A stretch of 64,000 nucleotides of DNA from Beauveria sp. NWAFU-1 (GCA_024472245.1 JANBXD010000007.1:1612001-1676000); one strand, 5' to 3'; shown: positions 1 to 11,668, counted from the first letter of the stretch. Notes: generated from the letters alone by a model not told the origin. A program made the numbers and translations.

Positions 1-862
1 TTTGGCCAGGTACTTGGCCTCCCCGTCTGCCGAGTCGACCTTGTCGGAGCTCTCGAGACGGTGGTTAAGTAGTACCTCGACGCCAGCGTCCTCGAGGAGA
101 TCAAGGGAGACGTCCTTGCACTCGTCGCTGAGTCCCTCCGAGGACAGGAGCTTGTCACGCGAATGCGCGAGCGCAACTTTAATGTGCGGCATGCAGAGCT
201 TGAGCTCGGCGGCCATCTCGATGCCCACGGCGCCGCCGCCCACGACCAGGACGCCGTGCTTGGCGGCTCCGACCGCCTGGATGTGGTTCGCCGTCTCCTC
301 CAGGTACGCCTTGTAGGTCAGCGACTGCGGGACGACGGGCCAGACGCGGCGGTAGCCTGTCGCGGCGCAAAAGTAGTCGTACTCGAAAGTCTTGGCCTCG
401 TCGGTGCCGTGCAGGACCACCGTCGCCTTCTTGGCCGCGCAGTCTACATGTGACACGCTGCCGTGGACGAATGTGATGTTCTCTCTCTGCAGGTCGGTCA
501 TGTCTTTGAACTGGACCCAAGCCTTCTTGCTGTAGGCTTGGTCTGCCAGCGCGAGAGGCGCGCCGACAATGTGTACTGTAAAAGGGCGTTAGATTGGGAG
601 ACATCGTACATGGTGAGCTTTGTCATGCCTTGCGGCGCTAGGGACAGGAAAAAGACATACAGAAACCATCTCTCTCGTCGACGACGGTAACTTCAAACTT
701 GATTTGCGGCCAATCCTTATTAGCTACAAAGGGCTCCCAGTTCATTCGGGGCGAGACGCCATTATGGAGATCGAGCAGGTTCACGGCGACGCCGAGACCG
801 GCGTAGCTGCCGCCCGCAACCAGGACCCTGACGGTGATGGGCAAAGGTGAAGCTGAGGGCAT
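1..862 (-). CDS. AIF/AMID-like FAD/NAD(P)-dependent oxidoreductase (3' end outside window)
   Basis: The gene reads leftward and is cut by the window edge. The ATG is at 862, and exon 1 (862-661) encodes an N-terminal Rossmann FAD site (VLVAGGSYAGLG). A GTATGT donor at 660 and a CAG acceptor at 576 define an 85-nt intron. Exon 2 (575 to beyond 1) continues in frame with HIVGAPLALADQAYSKKAW, the stretch that follows the FAD site in this family, and then a second dinucleotide site (VLVVGGGAVGIEMAAEL) for NAD(P)H. The two-dinucleotide-fold layout is that of pyridine nucleotide-disulfide oxidoreductases of the AMID/AIF-M2 type, which oxidise NAD(P)H and may reduce quinones. No clear targeting peptide is seen. 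It is divergent from the siderophore transporter across 1.4 kb. The family call is firm; the physiological substrate is unknown. Confidence 0.85.
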
Positions 863-2243
863 CGTGGTGGCTCGTGACGGCTCGTGGCTTGTGTGTGTAT
901 ATAATTTCGCGTTATAGATTGGATACAAAGCAGGGAGGATGCACGAAAGGCTTAGTTACTTGGTCTAGCTGCAGTTACAGACAGATAGTTTTTGCTCACT
1001 AATAATAAAATGACTCGGCGGAGCAAAGGCGCCGGCCGAGCCTCGGCCGACGCGAATTTACTTGAACATGCTTGGGGTTGAGTGTGTGGTTAACTAGTAT
1101 GTAAATTTGTATGCGGCAATAAATGGATAGTGGCAACGCCAAGAAGAGCAATGAGCATCGCAGATCCTCAAGCCCGTGAAATCTTTGAAAAGCATTGCAG
1201 AATTTAAAGTTGCCATGTTTTCAGGAGAGCAGGTCTTGGCGCCGTGGCGCGGTCAGTTGAACAGAAAAAAAAAAAAAAAAGAATCTAATCAATCCATCTT
1301 ATCAATCGCTGATGACTCGCGCCCGCTCAAGACCCCTGTGATTTTGGTGTTGCGCCACGAAGCCCTGTCGCAGCGGGATTTTCGCCCACCGGGCAGCTTC
1401 AGTGTGTTTTTAGCTGAGCCGCAAATCTGGGACTCTTTTGCATCCAGAAATTTTCCCCCGTTGTCGAGCGAGATGGTATGGATCTTTTCCCAACAAAAGA
1501 CAAGGGTGGCGCGGAGAGGAACCCTCACCCAGAAGGACCATCGCCATGGATGTTGATGGATTCTGGATACGGATTGATAATTCACGTGTGATATTGGCAG
1601 ATAGGGCAGCTCACGAGCTCCATCAGGATAGAAAATGAGGGGGGGCCAAGTGATTGAAAAGAGACGAGGCCAAGGCAAGGTTACTTGCCCCCAATCGAGC
1701 GATTCCGACGGCGGCGCATTGCCCTCACATGGCAAGCCGAGGGACCGCAGATGAGCATTACCCCATAATCCTTGTCATATCACCCGTGTGTATCCGTACG
1801 GAGTACGATAGCCTAGAATTTAGGCTTGAAAATAAACTCAGTAGACCTCGGGGTCCATCCGAGCTACTCTTCCCAAAACCCAGCAGCCCCCAGCACTTTT
1901 TGCACCGTATATTCCCAAATATTGCCAAGGGTCTAGTCTTGGCAACCATTCAGCTGAGGCTTCGCATAGGCCGTCTAGATGCGGTCCATCATTCCATAGT
2001 GCAACAGGGAAAAAGAAAAAAAATTCTCACAGCGCTTGTTCAGGGTCAGGCCATTCATCTGCAGGCTTGCGCCTATTCTTTAGGCAGGTGGTCCCGACCT
2101 CGGCCGCCTTTTACTTTTAATCTTCTTTATTCCATGTGTTGGTTGATCATCTCGTTGCGACGACTCAGTTGACTTCTGCCTTTGTCTCCTCTTGTTTCTT
2201 CGAGCATAGCATCTCCATCTTGACAAGAACTCCCGGAGCAACA
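863..2243. other. Intergenic region between divergent genes, with candidate GATA-type sites
   Basis: No convincing gene is visible; the open frames here lack recognisable domains. An A-tract lies near 1265-1280, and a 10-bp palindrome TCCGTACGGA at 1793-1802. TGATAA at 1575-1580 and AGATAG at 1599-1604 match the HGATAR core bound by fungal GATA repressors such as SreA/Urbs1, which control siderophore uptake genes. They lie about 640 bp before the transporter start, so a role is possible but unproven. HGATAR is short and occurs by chance. Confidence 0.4.
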
Positions 2244-4078
2244 ATGGACGCCGTCACCCCAGACAAGCGGCAGGATCAGTCTCACGACATCTCTCCCGCC
2301 CACGACACCGAAAAGGGAGCCCACGTCACTGTCGACGGCAAGCTCAAGAATGATGCCGATTCAGAGTCCGACTTTCAAGACGGTGTGCGCGAAGTTCGCG
2401 CCATCACAACCATCTGGACCAAATGGACGCTCTGGAGCATGTTTGCGCTGTAAGTCCTACCATCGGTTTATGTTAGTGTCTTGATCTCGCGAATCCTAAC
2501 TTGAATCGCTCCAGGTTGTATTTGATCTCGTTTGTCGACTATCTCCAAAATGCCCTTGATTACGCCCTCAGCCCCTACATCACCTCCCTCTTTGGCCAGC
2601 ACGGCCTTCTCAACATCGGAGGCATCTTGTCCACCATTATCGGCGGATGCGCACCACTGGCGCTAGCCAAGGTCATTGACATTTGGGGCCGTGTCGAGGG
2701 CTTTCTCTTCATGCTCTTGATCTGTGTCATTGGCATGATCATGAAGGCCGTCTCCCACAACGTCGAGACCTATGTCGCTGCCCACACCCTATACTGGGCT
2801 GGCCACATTGGCATTCGCTACGTCATTGGCGTCATCATCTCCGACATGACGAGCCTCAAGAACCGTATGATCTTTATTGGCTTCAGCAACACCCCGCGCA
2901 TTGCCACGGCATTCGCCGGTCCCGCCATCGGCAAGCTGTTCCATGAAAAGTCAAACTTCCGCTGGGCATTCGGTGCCTTTACCATCATCCTGATTGCCAG
3001 CTGCATGCCTGCTATTGGCCTCATGATGGCCATGTACCGCAAGGCACGCAAGCAGGGCATCGTCGAGAAGCGCAAGCGATCAGGCCGTACCGTGCTTCAG
3101 TCGCTCAAGTATTATGCCATCGAGTTGGACTTGGTTGGCATCTTTGTGCTCATGTTTGCCTTGTCTTTCCTTCTTTTGCCCTTTAGTTTGGCTCCTCGCG
3201 CTCCTCAGAAGTGGGAAACCCCATACATTATTGCTTTGCTGGTCCTTGGTCTTCTTCTCTTCCCCGTCTTCTACGTGTGGGAGGCCAAGCTTGCGCCTGT
3301 CCAGTTCTTGCCCTTTCGTTACTTGAAGCAGGGAACCATTATCGGTTCAAGCTTACTCGTCGGCTTCATGTACCTGTCCACTTTCTGCTGGAACACTTAC
3401 TTTTACTCTTACCTCCTGGTTGTCAACAGACAACCCATCGATGATGCCGGCTACATTGTCAACACCTTTTCGTTGACCGCTTGTTTCTTTGCTCCCATCA
3501 TTGGCTTCATCATCAGCTACACTGGTGATTTCAAGTGGACGGCTTACTCTGGTGTGCCAATCATGCTGCTTGGCACCGCGCTTCTTATTCCCTTTCGCCA
3601 GCCCAGCGCGCCCGTGGGCATGCTCGTCTTCACGCAGTTCCTCGTTGGACTGGGAAGCCAAGTCTTCAGCTCTTGCAGCACAATCGCCATCATGGCACCC
3701 GTAACTCACCAGTACATTGCTGTCGTCAATGCAATTGCCGGTCTCTTCGGCGGTGTTGGTGCGGCCATCGGTATTGCCATTGCCGGCGCCATGTGGAACA
3801 ATATGATTCCTGACCAGCTCTACCAGCGCCTTCCCGAGGCAAGCAAAGCCAACGCCAGCATCATTTTCGGTGACATCACAATTCAACAATCTTTCCTCGA
3901 TGGTACACCTGAGCGTGATGCCGTTGTCGGGTCTTACGCCCACGTCATGCGCTTGATGGTGATTGCAGGTGCCGCTTTTATGCCGCTCTGTCTTGTGTGT
4001 GTTTTCTCTTGGAAGAACATCAACGTCAGAAAGATTGAGGAGGAGCAGGGCAAGCAGACCAAGGGGCTGACAGTCTAG
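2244..4078 (+). CDS. MFS siderophore-iron transporter (MirB/Sit1/ARN-like)
   Basis: Two exons, 2244-2449 and 2515-4078 (589 aa), are separated by a 65-nt intron with GTAAGT donor, CCTAAC branch and CAG acceptor. About 45 hydrophilic residues precede the first membrane segment. The sequence SFVDYLQNALDYALSPYITS and the long (about 14-helix) hydrophobic pattern are typical of the siderophore-iron:H+ symporter branch of the major facilitator superfamily. So are the motif WGRVEGF in the first loop, the extended final loop before the last helix, and the basic, cytosolic C-terminus (KIEEEQGKQTKG). It would import ferri-siderophores at the plasma or endosomal membrane. The specific siderophore cannot be read from sequence. 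The gene is complete with no lesions. A decayed NRPS lies about 2.3 kb downstream, so an old siderophore-synthetase partnership is conceivable but speculative. Confidence 0.92.
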
Positions 4079-4726
4079 TCCACGGCAGGAAACAGCTCTT
4101 TGTCAGCCAAAATCAACACCTTGAATTCAACACCTCAATGCAGCTACTCATTCGGCCATTTTCGGGGTGAGACAGTGGTGAATGCGGTGGGTTGAGGGCA
4201 TGGCCTTACCCCCAGCCCAAGTTTAATTAATAATGTGGATTGCAATTTGCTTTTTTAGTTCAACCATCATGATACTCCCAACTATTTCTTTTCTGAATGC
4301 TTTGATCTGCTTGCAACTCAGCGTGGTGTACAAGTCCGCGACAAAAGCGAGAACAAACATTGCGTATAGTCGCCGGTTCACGACGCGATATACTTAATTG
4401 CGCTCACCGGACAAGAGCGTCAACTAAACTTTGCCGGTTTCCCTTCGGAGGACATATCTACAGCCGTCGCCTCGGCCGTAGTAGCTGTTGTGACCAGCCC
4501 TTTTGACGCGGGATTTCTCATAGCCGTTGATTCGATTCTTTTGACTGATAAAGGAGGCCGGCATCAACATAGGACAGCCTATTGAAGTATGCTCACTGAT
4601 TTATGTCACGTATGCAGAAAGCCTTGTCTCTGTTCACGTCACGTGGTCGTCCGTATTGCAACCCAACCGCTTGTTTCAGGCCCAACAGCCGCCTAACCTT
4701 GCCTTGCCTTCATCCCCACTATCGAC
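4079..4726. other. Intergenic region
   Basis: I see no gene, repeat or RNA here. It holds the 3' flank of the siderophore transporter and the 5' flank of the J-domain gene. Confidence 0.5.
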
Positions 4727-6123
4727 ATGGCGGCGCGAGAGTTCAACAACGATTACTATGCTGTTCTGCAAATATCCGAAGATGCAGACGAAAATACTAT
4801 CAAAGCCAGCTATAAACGCCTTGCCTTAAGGAATCACCCTGACAGAAGTCAGGTTCCTGACGCTACGGCGGAATTTCAGAAAGTACTTTTTTTTTCTTTT
4901 TACTTCTCGACACCAGATGCGCTGCTTTCCCTGACACTATAACTGACTATAAAAGTGCTGACGGAGTCTTTTCAGGTGCAGGAAGCTTACGAGGTTCTTA
5001 GAGATCCGCATCAAAGATATTGTTTCAATGCCCAATTACCACGCATACGTCGTGACGCCGCTGTCAGAAATTCTTCTGCATCGAATCGAGAATCATATCC
5101 TGATTGCAATGGCCAGTCCCCTCAGCTATATGCGCAATCTATCTACGAGCTGGAGCGCAAGCTTAGTAACTTGGAGAATGAAAGCGTAAAACTGCATCAA
5201 GATCGCCAGGCCAAAATCCAGAAACTTCAAAAGCACAAGACTGCCATTCAAAGACTTGTAAAACAAGATGACGAAGCTGCGAAGGAAGACAATAAGAGAA
5301 ATACATGGATGAGCATTCTAACGCTAAATATATATACCCGCCCTGAGCAGGAGCAGCGAAAGCGAGCAGCAACGTTACGTTTATTCAATCGAAGAGATCA
5401 GGAAGATATCGTTCGTGATCTCGAAGCTGAGAGAGACCGCCTTTCGGTGAAGATAGTTTCGTTGCATGTCGAGATTTCTCAGATCGATGTTCGAAAGAGA
5501 GGATTAGAAAATGCTCAGCTTAGACAAGCGGCAGCAAAGACCAAAGCAGAAGAGCAAGAGAGACAGCTAAAGCGTAAGGATGCAGAAGAGAAAGCAAGGA
5601 AAAAGCTAGAGAGGAGCAGTTGAGAAAGGAGCAAAAGGAACAGTTGGAAAAAGAGAAGGCGAGACTGGCAAGAAAAGAAAAGGAAGAACAAATGAGTAGA
5701 GAAAGTCAGCAACGAATGGTTTGGGAGGCAGAAAAGCGGCACACCAAAGAGCGCTATCAATATGCAAGGACTAGAAAGCAACATAGGGGTTTTTCGAAAT
5801 CTGACAAACAGGGCAAAGAACAGTCAAGGAATGACACACGACACGGGAGAGAGTCCAAGGTGAAACGTGAGACCGGGGGAAACGGGGGTACTACTCAACA
5901 GAAGAGGCCATTAAACCCCAAGTCAAAAATGCCAGACACCCATCGAACAAAAGATTTCGACAACCGCAACTGCAAGCACCGAAATTTCTGGACGAAGGTT
6001 GAAGGTCGCATCGAGTGTGAACGATGCCATGTCACGCAACACCGATTCGCATTTCGTTGTCCGGAATGTCAAATATTTGCTTGCGCAAGTTGTCGAGATT
6101 TTGTGAAGAACGGTCCATCATAA
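4727..6123 (+). CDS. J-domain (DnaJ-like) coiled-coil protein with C-terminal zinc-binding motif; frame break near 5600
   Basis: Exon 1 (4727-4882) encodes the N-terminal J domain: helix II SYKRLALRNHPDRS with the HPD tripeptide that stimulates Hsp70 ATPase. A GTACTT donor and TTTTCAG acceptor (intron 4883-4975) lead to exon 2, which resumes with VQEAYEVLRDP, the end of the J domain. A long charged coiled coil (about residues 110-330) follows, then a C-terminal domain with CKH, CERCH, CPEC and CASC clusters, probably binding zinc. The exon 2 frame ends in a TGA at 5621-5623, while the same coiled coil continues in a different frame from about 5600 to the stop at 6121-6123. No good intron fits: the only candidate would be 38 nt. 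A 1-nt indel in the A/G-rich tract, either real or an assembly error, is the simplest reading. The J-domain class is certain; client and location are unknown. Confidence 0.75.
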
Positions 6124-6329
6124 CTGGCCTCCCAAACTGAGAGAGATAGGGTTATGAGTCGAAGGCTGGCCCGCTTTTCGTTCGAGGAAGTCGCATAACC
6201 AAAACGCAATGACTTCAGGTGCTGCCTTGAACTGGCCGAATTGTGCCTATTCATCGTGTGCCTAGACTTATGTCCACTGTTACTCACGCTGTTCGCAGCT
6301 ACCCATTGTTGTATGTGTCACCAAGTCCA

Positions 6330-8935
6330 TAGACCAAGTGAATGGCAATCCTTTCAGACTTATCTCAATCTCAAGCAATCCACGCCTTGTGTTGCCGATT
6401 CAGCAAGGCCTGCTCGCCCAGGCAGTCCAGGCGGCAGTATCAGCGGTGCTCCATGGTCCCAAGGTGAAGCTGCAGGACTTGCAGCTTCTCACGATCTGGG
6501 ATCAGCAGCCTAGCGGAATGGAACCATGAGTACCTAATCAGTGTCAACCGCTGCGTCCATCGTCTCCTCCAGGACACAGAAGCCCACCGAGGAGAGGCGG
6601 TGGCTATCGCCTGATGGGACGGCGACCTGGCTTACACCGCAACTAGACGAGGACTCTTCCGTATTGGCTTCCAAACTGCAGGCAGAGGGCGTAGGACTTG
6701 GATCTGTGGTGGCCTTTTGTTTCTCAAAATCCCTGTGGGCCGTTGTTGCTATGCTAGCCGTTCTGAAGGCGGGAGGGGCATTCGTGTCCATAGATCCCAA
6801 GCAGCCCGAAAAGAGGCAGTTGGATTGTGCAGGATGCAAAAGCCACCATGGTGCTGTCTTCGGATGAGCATGCGGCGAATCTGACGTGGTCGGCAACGAA
6901 GTCCATGATTGTCTCCAGGCCCGTGATTGAGAAGCTTGTTCTCGACCATCCCCACTGGCATTTTAACGACATCGCCAGTCCAAGAAGCGCAGCCTACTTG
7001 GTCTACGCCTCTGGAAGCACGGGCACCCTCAAAGGCGTTGTCGTCGAGCACGCAGCACTCTGTACTGGCGTGACGGAACAGGCTAGGGCCATGGAAATAG
7101 ACGCAAAGGCTCGGGTGCTTCAGTTCGCGGACTACTCATTCGATGTAAGCATCGGTGACATCCCTCACGGCACTCACACACGGAGCCTGCTTGTGTATCC
7201 CATCCGAAGCCGAACGGAAGAATGATTTGGCTCGCGGTGCACTGTTCAGAGAGGAGTCCCATCGCATGGAAGCGAGGCCAAAATCAGCCTCGGAATAGGA
7301 TCCAAGGCTTGGGTCATTCATCCACACGAGACTGAACGATTGATGCCTCTTGGCGCAGTTGGCGAGCTCCTCATCCTGAACAACCCGGAGAAGACAGAAG
7401 CATCTTTCATCGTCGGCCCAACGTGGCGCAGCATGTTCGAGTCAGCGGTTAAGGAGGGCGTCCGTCCGTACAAGACAGGTAATCTCGTGCGCTACGACGT
7501 TGAAGATGGTGCATTGCTGTTCGTTGGCCGGAAGGACACGCAGATCAAACTCCGTGGTCAGCACATCGATCTGGGTGAGATTGAGTACCACCTGCGCTGT
7601 AGCCTAGCCGAGCTAAGAGTTGACGAGACGGTCATGGACATAGTTCGCCAGTCCCAGCCAGCGAAGCCCAGATGGCCGAAGAGTGGGCGGAGCTGTTGGG
7701 TGTAAGCCTCGACGGCGTGCACCCTGATGATAGTTCCCTCGCACTAGATGGTGACTCGCTCAAGGCCATCTACCTGGTGGCCAAGTGTCGAGCGCGAGGT
7801 CTGTCGCTCTCCGTCGCCGACGTCTTCCAGGATCCACGTCTTTCCCGCATCACCGCCTGTGCAGCCCCCATTGACTTATCCTCCTCAACCCCAACTGATG
7901 AATTGGAGCCGACGCAGGAGGGGCAGTCTTTCGAAAATGAGTCGCTCAAGACCAAGGTGGGATGTTGCTGTCCGAGGTGGCAGAGCAGTACGGCGTGTCG
8001 GCGAACGCCATCGCTGGAGTCTACCCCTGCACTCCCCTGCAGGAAGAGATGATGGATCTCTCGCTTCGAGGCCGGACGACGCAATTTGCCCACGAGTGCG
8101 AGGTTTTGGCGGGAATACCTGACAGGCTGGGAGGAGGCCGGGTCGTTCCCACTTTCGTTCGAGCGAGTTGTCCCTGTCCCGGCGTGATTACTCCCCCGGC
8201 GCCTCCAAAGGCACCAGCCGATTTCTCTCGTTCGAGGGTGGTGCTATGCCCAGCCTTGGCAGCATCACTCTGTCTAGTCCGTACTCTCCTCCGCGGGTCC
8301 TGGGCGCTGCAGCTGTCACGCAGGACGGGGCGTTCTTTGGTGCTCTTCTCGAACTTCCTCGCGGGGCGGAATGTGACAATGTGGGGCATTGGGGGGCTGG
8401 CCGCGCCAACGTTCGCGCATGGCCCGCCTGTGGCCAAACCAGACAGTGCGCGAGTTCCTGGGCCAACTTCAACAAGAAGCTGTCTCCATGATACCGTACG
8501 AGAACACGGGCGTTCAGGGCCATCGCGGCAGCCTGCGGCAGAGGCAGCAGCCAGTCGGCGGCGACGGATTACCTGAAATGGAATCTGCTAGTCATTCAAC
8601 CCATGCTTAGCCCCGGTGGGAAAAATGTCACCCATGCCCGAAAGCGACGGCGCGGGGCTTCCACAGGCCCTTCCGGGGGGAGATCTTATGTGGGCCGCGG
8701 ATCGATCCGGCCGCCATGGCGCGCCCTTGAACCCGTTCCCGCTCCTGACCGAGTGCTCCGTGATGGACGACGGAGTCGTGTTCCGGGTGAGTTGAGACGA
8801 GCAAGTCGTGCGGACAGATCAGGTCGAATCGATTCTCGACGACTTCGCCAAGATCATCCTGGTGTTGCCAGGTCGACTTGGCGATGCTTTGCACAGTGTC
8901 CGAGAGGAGCCTCTTGGCGGCTAGGTCGATGGTAG
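6330..8935 (+). pseudogene. Decayed non-ribosomal peptide synthetase fragment (adenylation-thiolation-condensation)
   Basis: NRPS signatures appear in order but in shifting frames with stops. A C-to-A linker lies near 6400-6500. The adenylation start (LKAGGAFVSIDPKQPEKR) is near 6765, A3 (YLVYASGSTGTLKGVVVEH) near 6995 and A4 (FDVS) near 7140. The middle of the domain (A5-A6) seems deleted around 7150-7330. A7/A8 (YKTGNLVR, GRKDTQIKLRGQHIDLGEIE) lie near 7470-7590. A carrier domain with the attachment serine (LDGDSLKAI) is near 7750. A condensation domain follows from its start (VYPCTPLQEEMM, about 8020) to LLVIQP (8590) and a stop-interrupted C-terminal part near 8720-8850. The TGD of A7 reads TGN. 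At least five frame changes or stops and an internal deletion rule out a working enzyme. The GC content is normal, so this is not RIP decay. The fungal product class cannot be inferred. Confidence 0.85.
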
Positions 8936-9320
8936 AGACTGACGAAGGCAAAGGGCTGAGGCAGTGCTGACCAATAATGGCTGAGAGATTGATGCTGCTC
9001 TGATCGCTTGCCCAATTTATTTACAGCATACCATGGCCGTTGCTTCATACAATTCGGGTGTCGCAATCGTATTCGTATTGTCTCGGATACGTACCGTTTC
9101 CTGCCCTCTCGATGTTAGAGTAACTAAGTAACAGTACAATATCATTATTCCATCGTTGAAATTTTCTTGTTGTGCTGTGGGACATCCAAATACTCGACAC
9201 TTTGACGTCAACTTGCCAATTCATCGATGCACTTGTTCTCTGTCTCTCAAAATCCAGCGAGCACCAGTTGCCCCTTCTCCTTCCCTCTTGTTCGCTATAT
9301 TGCATCTCTACCAAATCATA

Positions 9321-10865
9321 ATGGCTGACTTCGTCCCAAACGCCTCGTCGTTGGCGTATGCCGGCTGCGTGGTCCTCGCCTTCGTCCTAGCGTGCATCAT
9401 CATCAACGTTCTCTGGCTGCAATTGCCTCGCCCAAAATCAGAGCCGCCAGTGGTCTTTCACTGGCTGCCCTTTGTCGGCAATGCCATCTCCTACGGCATG
9501 GACCCCTTCAACTTCTATTCCCGATGCCGCGAAAAGTACGGTGACATCTTCACCTTTGTCCTGTTTGGCAGGAAGATGACTGTCTACCTGGGAGTCACAG
9601 GCAACGACTTTATCCTGAATGCCAAACTGCAAGACGTCAATGCCGAGGAGATCTACAGCCCGCTTACGACGCCTGTCTTCGGGAGCGACATCATTTATGA
9701 CTGCCCTAACTCGAAGCTCATGGAGCAGAAGAAATTCGTCAAATTCGGCCTCACGCAAAAAGCCCTCGATTCGTACGTCTCGTTGATTGAGAAGGAGGTC
9801 ATCGACTACATCCAATCCGCGCCCGCCCTCCACGGCAGCCGGGGCACCGTCAATATTCCCCAAGCGATGGCCGAAATCACCGTATTCACGGCTGGGCGCA
9901 GCCTTCAGGGCGCCGAGGTCCGGAAAAAGCTGACGGGAGAATTCGCTGAGCTCTACCACGATCTTGACCTTGGCTTTCGCCCCATCAACTTCCTCATGCC
10001 GTGGGCTCCGCTTCCCCAGAACCGACGACGCGACATTGCACACGGCCGCATGCGAGATATCTACATGGAGCTCATCAACGAGCGCCGCAAGGCGGAAGGT
10101 TTTGAGGATGATGATTCGGAGCCCGACATGATTCGCAACCTGATGCAGTGCGTGTACAAGAATGGCCAGGCCCTCCCTGACAAGGAGATTGCACACATGA
10201 TGATCACGCTTCTGATGGCTGGGCAACACTCGTCCTCGTCCTCGAGCGCGTGGATCATGCTACGTCTTGCTTCGCGCCCTGATATCGCCGAGGAGTTGTA
10301 CCAGGAACTGAAACAGCATGGCTTCGGCCCGTCGCATCGGCTCCAATACGCCGACCTCGACAAGCTCCAGCTTCTCTCGAATGTGGTCAAGGAAACGCTC
10401 CGGGTACATTCGTCAATCCACTCGATCATGCGCAAGGTCAAGCAGCCGATGCGAGTGCCCGATAGCGACTATGTCATCACCCCCGACAAGGTCCTCGTTG
10501 CTTCGCCCATCATGACACATCTCAACGAGGACTACTTTCGTAACGCCCTAACTTGGGATCCGCACCGGTGGGACGATGAGGTGGAAGCCGAAGAGGACGA
10601 AGTTGTCGACTACGGCTACGGCGCCACTTCCAAGGGCACCAAGAGTCCGTACCTGCCCTTTGGTGCCGGCCGGCACCGTTGCATCGGCGAGAAGTTTGCC
10701 TACCTCAACCTTGCCACCATCATCAGCACGTTGGTCCGACACTTCAAGTTCGCCACGCTGGACGGCAAGGCCGTGGTGCCACCCACAGATTACACATCCT
10801 TGTTCTCTCGGCCGACCCAGCCTGCGGTGGTACGGTGGGAGAGACGTGAACGCTCGGCTGCATAG
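9321..10865 (+). CDS. CYP51: Sterol 14-alpha-demethylase paralogue (CYP51, cytochrome P450)
   Basis: A single 514-codon exon. The ATG at 9321 gives an N-terminal membrane anchor (residues about 10-35) followed by a Pro-rich hinge. CYP51 diagnostics are all present: SYGMDPFNFY, YSPLTTPVFG in the B-C region, KLMEQKKFVKFGLT, the I-helix AGQHSS (residues 300-305), ExxR (E358-R361), and the haem loop FGAGRHRCIGE with the axial Cys454. The enzyme removes the 14-alpha methyl group of lanosterol/eburicol in the endoplasmic reticulum during ergosterol synthesis. It is the azole target. The YSPLTTPVFG form resembles the fungal CYP51A branch more than the YTHLTTPVFG of CYP51B. No intron interrupts it. 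Its place beside an NRPS relic, not in a core segment, raises the possibility of an accessory or self-resistance copy (inference). The family call is very secure. Confidence 0.93.
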   Translation: MADFVPNASSLAYAGCVVLAFVLACIIINVLWLQLPRPKSEPPVVFHWLPFVGNAISYGMDPFNFYSRCREKYGDIFTFVLFGRKMTVYLGVTGNDFILNAKLQDVNAEEIYSPLTTPVFGSDIIYDCPNSKLMEQKKFVKFGLTQKALDSYVSLIEKEVIDYIQSAPALHGSRGTVNIPQAMAEITVFTAGRSLQGAEVRKKLTGEFAELYHDLDLGFRPINFLMPWAPLPQNRRRDIAHGRMRDIYMELINERRKAEGFEDDDSEPDMIRNLMQCVYKNGQALPDKEIAHMMITLLMAGQHSSSSSSAWIMLRLASRPDIAEELYQELKQHGFGPSHRLQYADLDKLQLLSNVVKETLRVHSSIHSIMRKVKQPMRVPDSDYVITPDKVLVASPIMTHLNEDYFRNALTWDPHRWDDEVEAEEDEVVDYGYGATSKGTKSPYLPFGAGRHRCIGEKFAYLNLATIISTLVRHFKFATLDGKAVVPPTDYTSLFSRPTQPAVVRWERRERSAA

Positions 10866-11402
10866 ATGACAGAGCCGTGGACGAGTAGGGGATCAGAAGG
10901 TGCTTGGTAGAGGACTTACCTAGACAACACTGCAGCTCTGTTAGTGATAGATAAGGGGTAGTGGCTAACTAAACAGAAGTAAAGAGAGAGCTTATAGATA
11001 GTTAGCTATAAGGTAGTAAAATAATATAATATTATTATTTATTAAAAAGTATAAGCTCTTTAGTAAAGTTCTTACCTCTAGATTATCTCTAAATAATAGT
11101 TACTTAATATATAATATATTTTATCTTAGAATATATTATCTTTTTTATTATTCATTTTATAAGTTTATATTATTTATTTAGATAGTTTTAAATTACTTTA
11201 TTTTTTAATAACTTTTTAAAAGGTAGGAAAAATAAAAACAAAATTTAATACTATTATAAAATAAGTAGCACACTAAGGGTATAGTAGGCTAGGGGTAACC
11301 TAGGGCTAGATAAGGGGAGGCTTACGGAAATAGCAGCAGCAGCAGGTAGTATAGAGGGGGGATACTATAGAGATAAAGTTAGTATAATTAGAGGACTAGT
11401 AG

Positions 11403-11668
11403 TGTCACGGCATAGCCGCGTCATGAGTGCGAGGATGCAGCTACGAGCCTGCGAGGTCATGGAGCCAGGGGGTCACTGTAATGTGAAACAATCAAGGAGG
11501 AGGTGGACCTTGCGTAACAAGGGAGGACGCAGCTATAAGACCGCGAGATCCCTGCGTGGAGCTCGCGAGGGAGGTTCTCGTCAGTGAACAATAGAGTCAT
11601 ACTATTGTAGTCAACGCATTCATCAAGATCTTCCTTATCACTCCCTTCGTGCTAGCCGCTCCCTGACA
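11403..11668. mobile_element. Solo LTR of a retrotransposon, with 5-bp target-site duplication
   Basis: The 266-bp segment begins TGTCACGG and ends CCCTGACA, so it has the TG...CA ends of an LTR with 5-bp inverted termini (TGTCA/TGACA). It is bordered on both sides by the identical pentamer AGTAG (11398-11402 and 11669-11673). It is GC-rich and little mutated compared with the AT-rich DNA around it. It does not resemble either LTR pair at 38-50 kb. It probably arose by LTR-LTR recombination that removed the internal region. Orientation cannot be decided. Confidence 0.82.

Noticed and set aside
1176..1735. Open frames on both strands between the oxidoreductase and the siderophore transporter
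   Set aside because: No domain, splice continuity or codon pattern of a gene; they overlap each other on opposite strands in a promoter region.
5574..5611. A 38-nt intron bridging the J-domain protein frame break
   Set aside because: Too short for a fungal intron, purine-rich and without a branch point; an indel is simpler.
9438..10229. 263-aa minus-strand open frame inside CYP51
   Set aside because: It is antisense to the strongly supported CYP51 frame and has no recognisable features; a codon-bias shadow.
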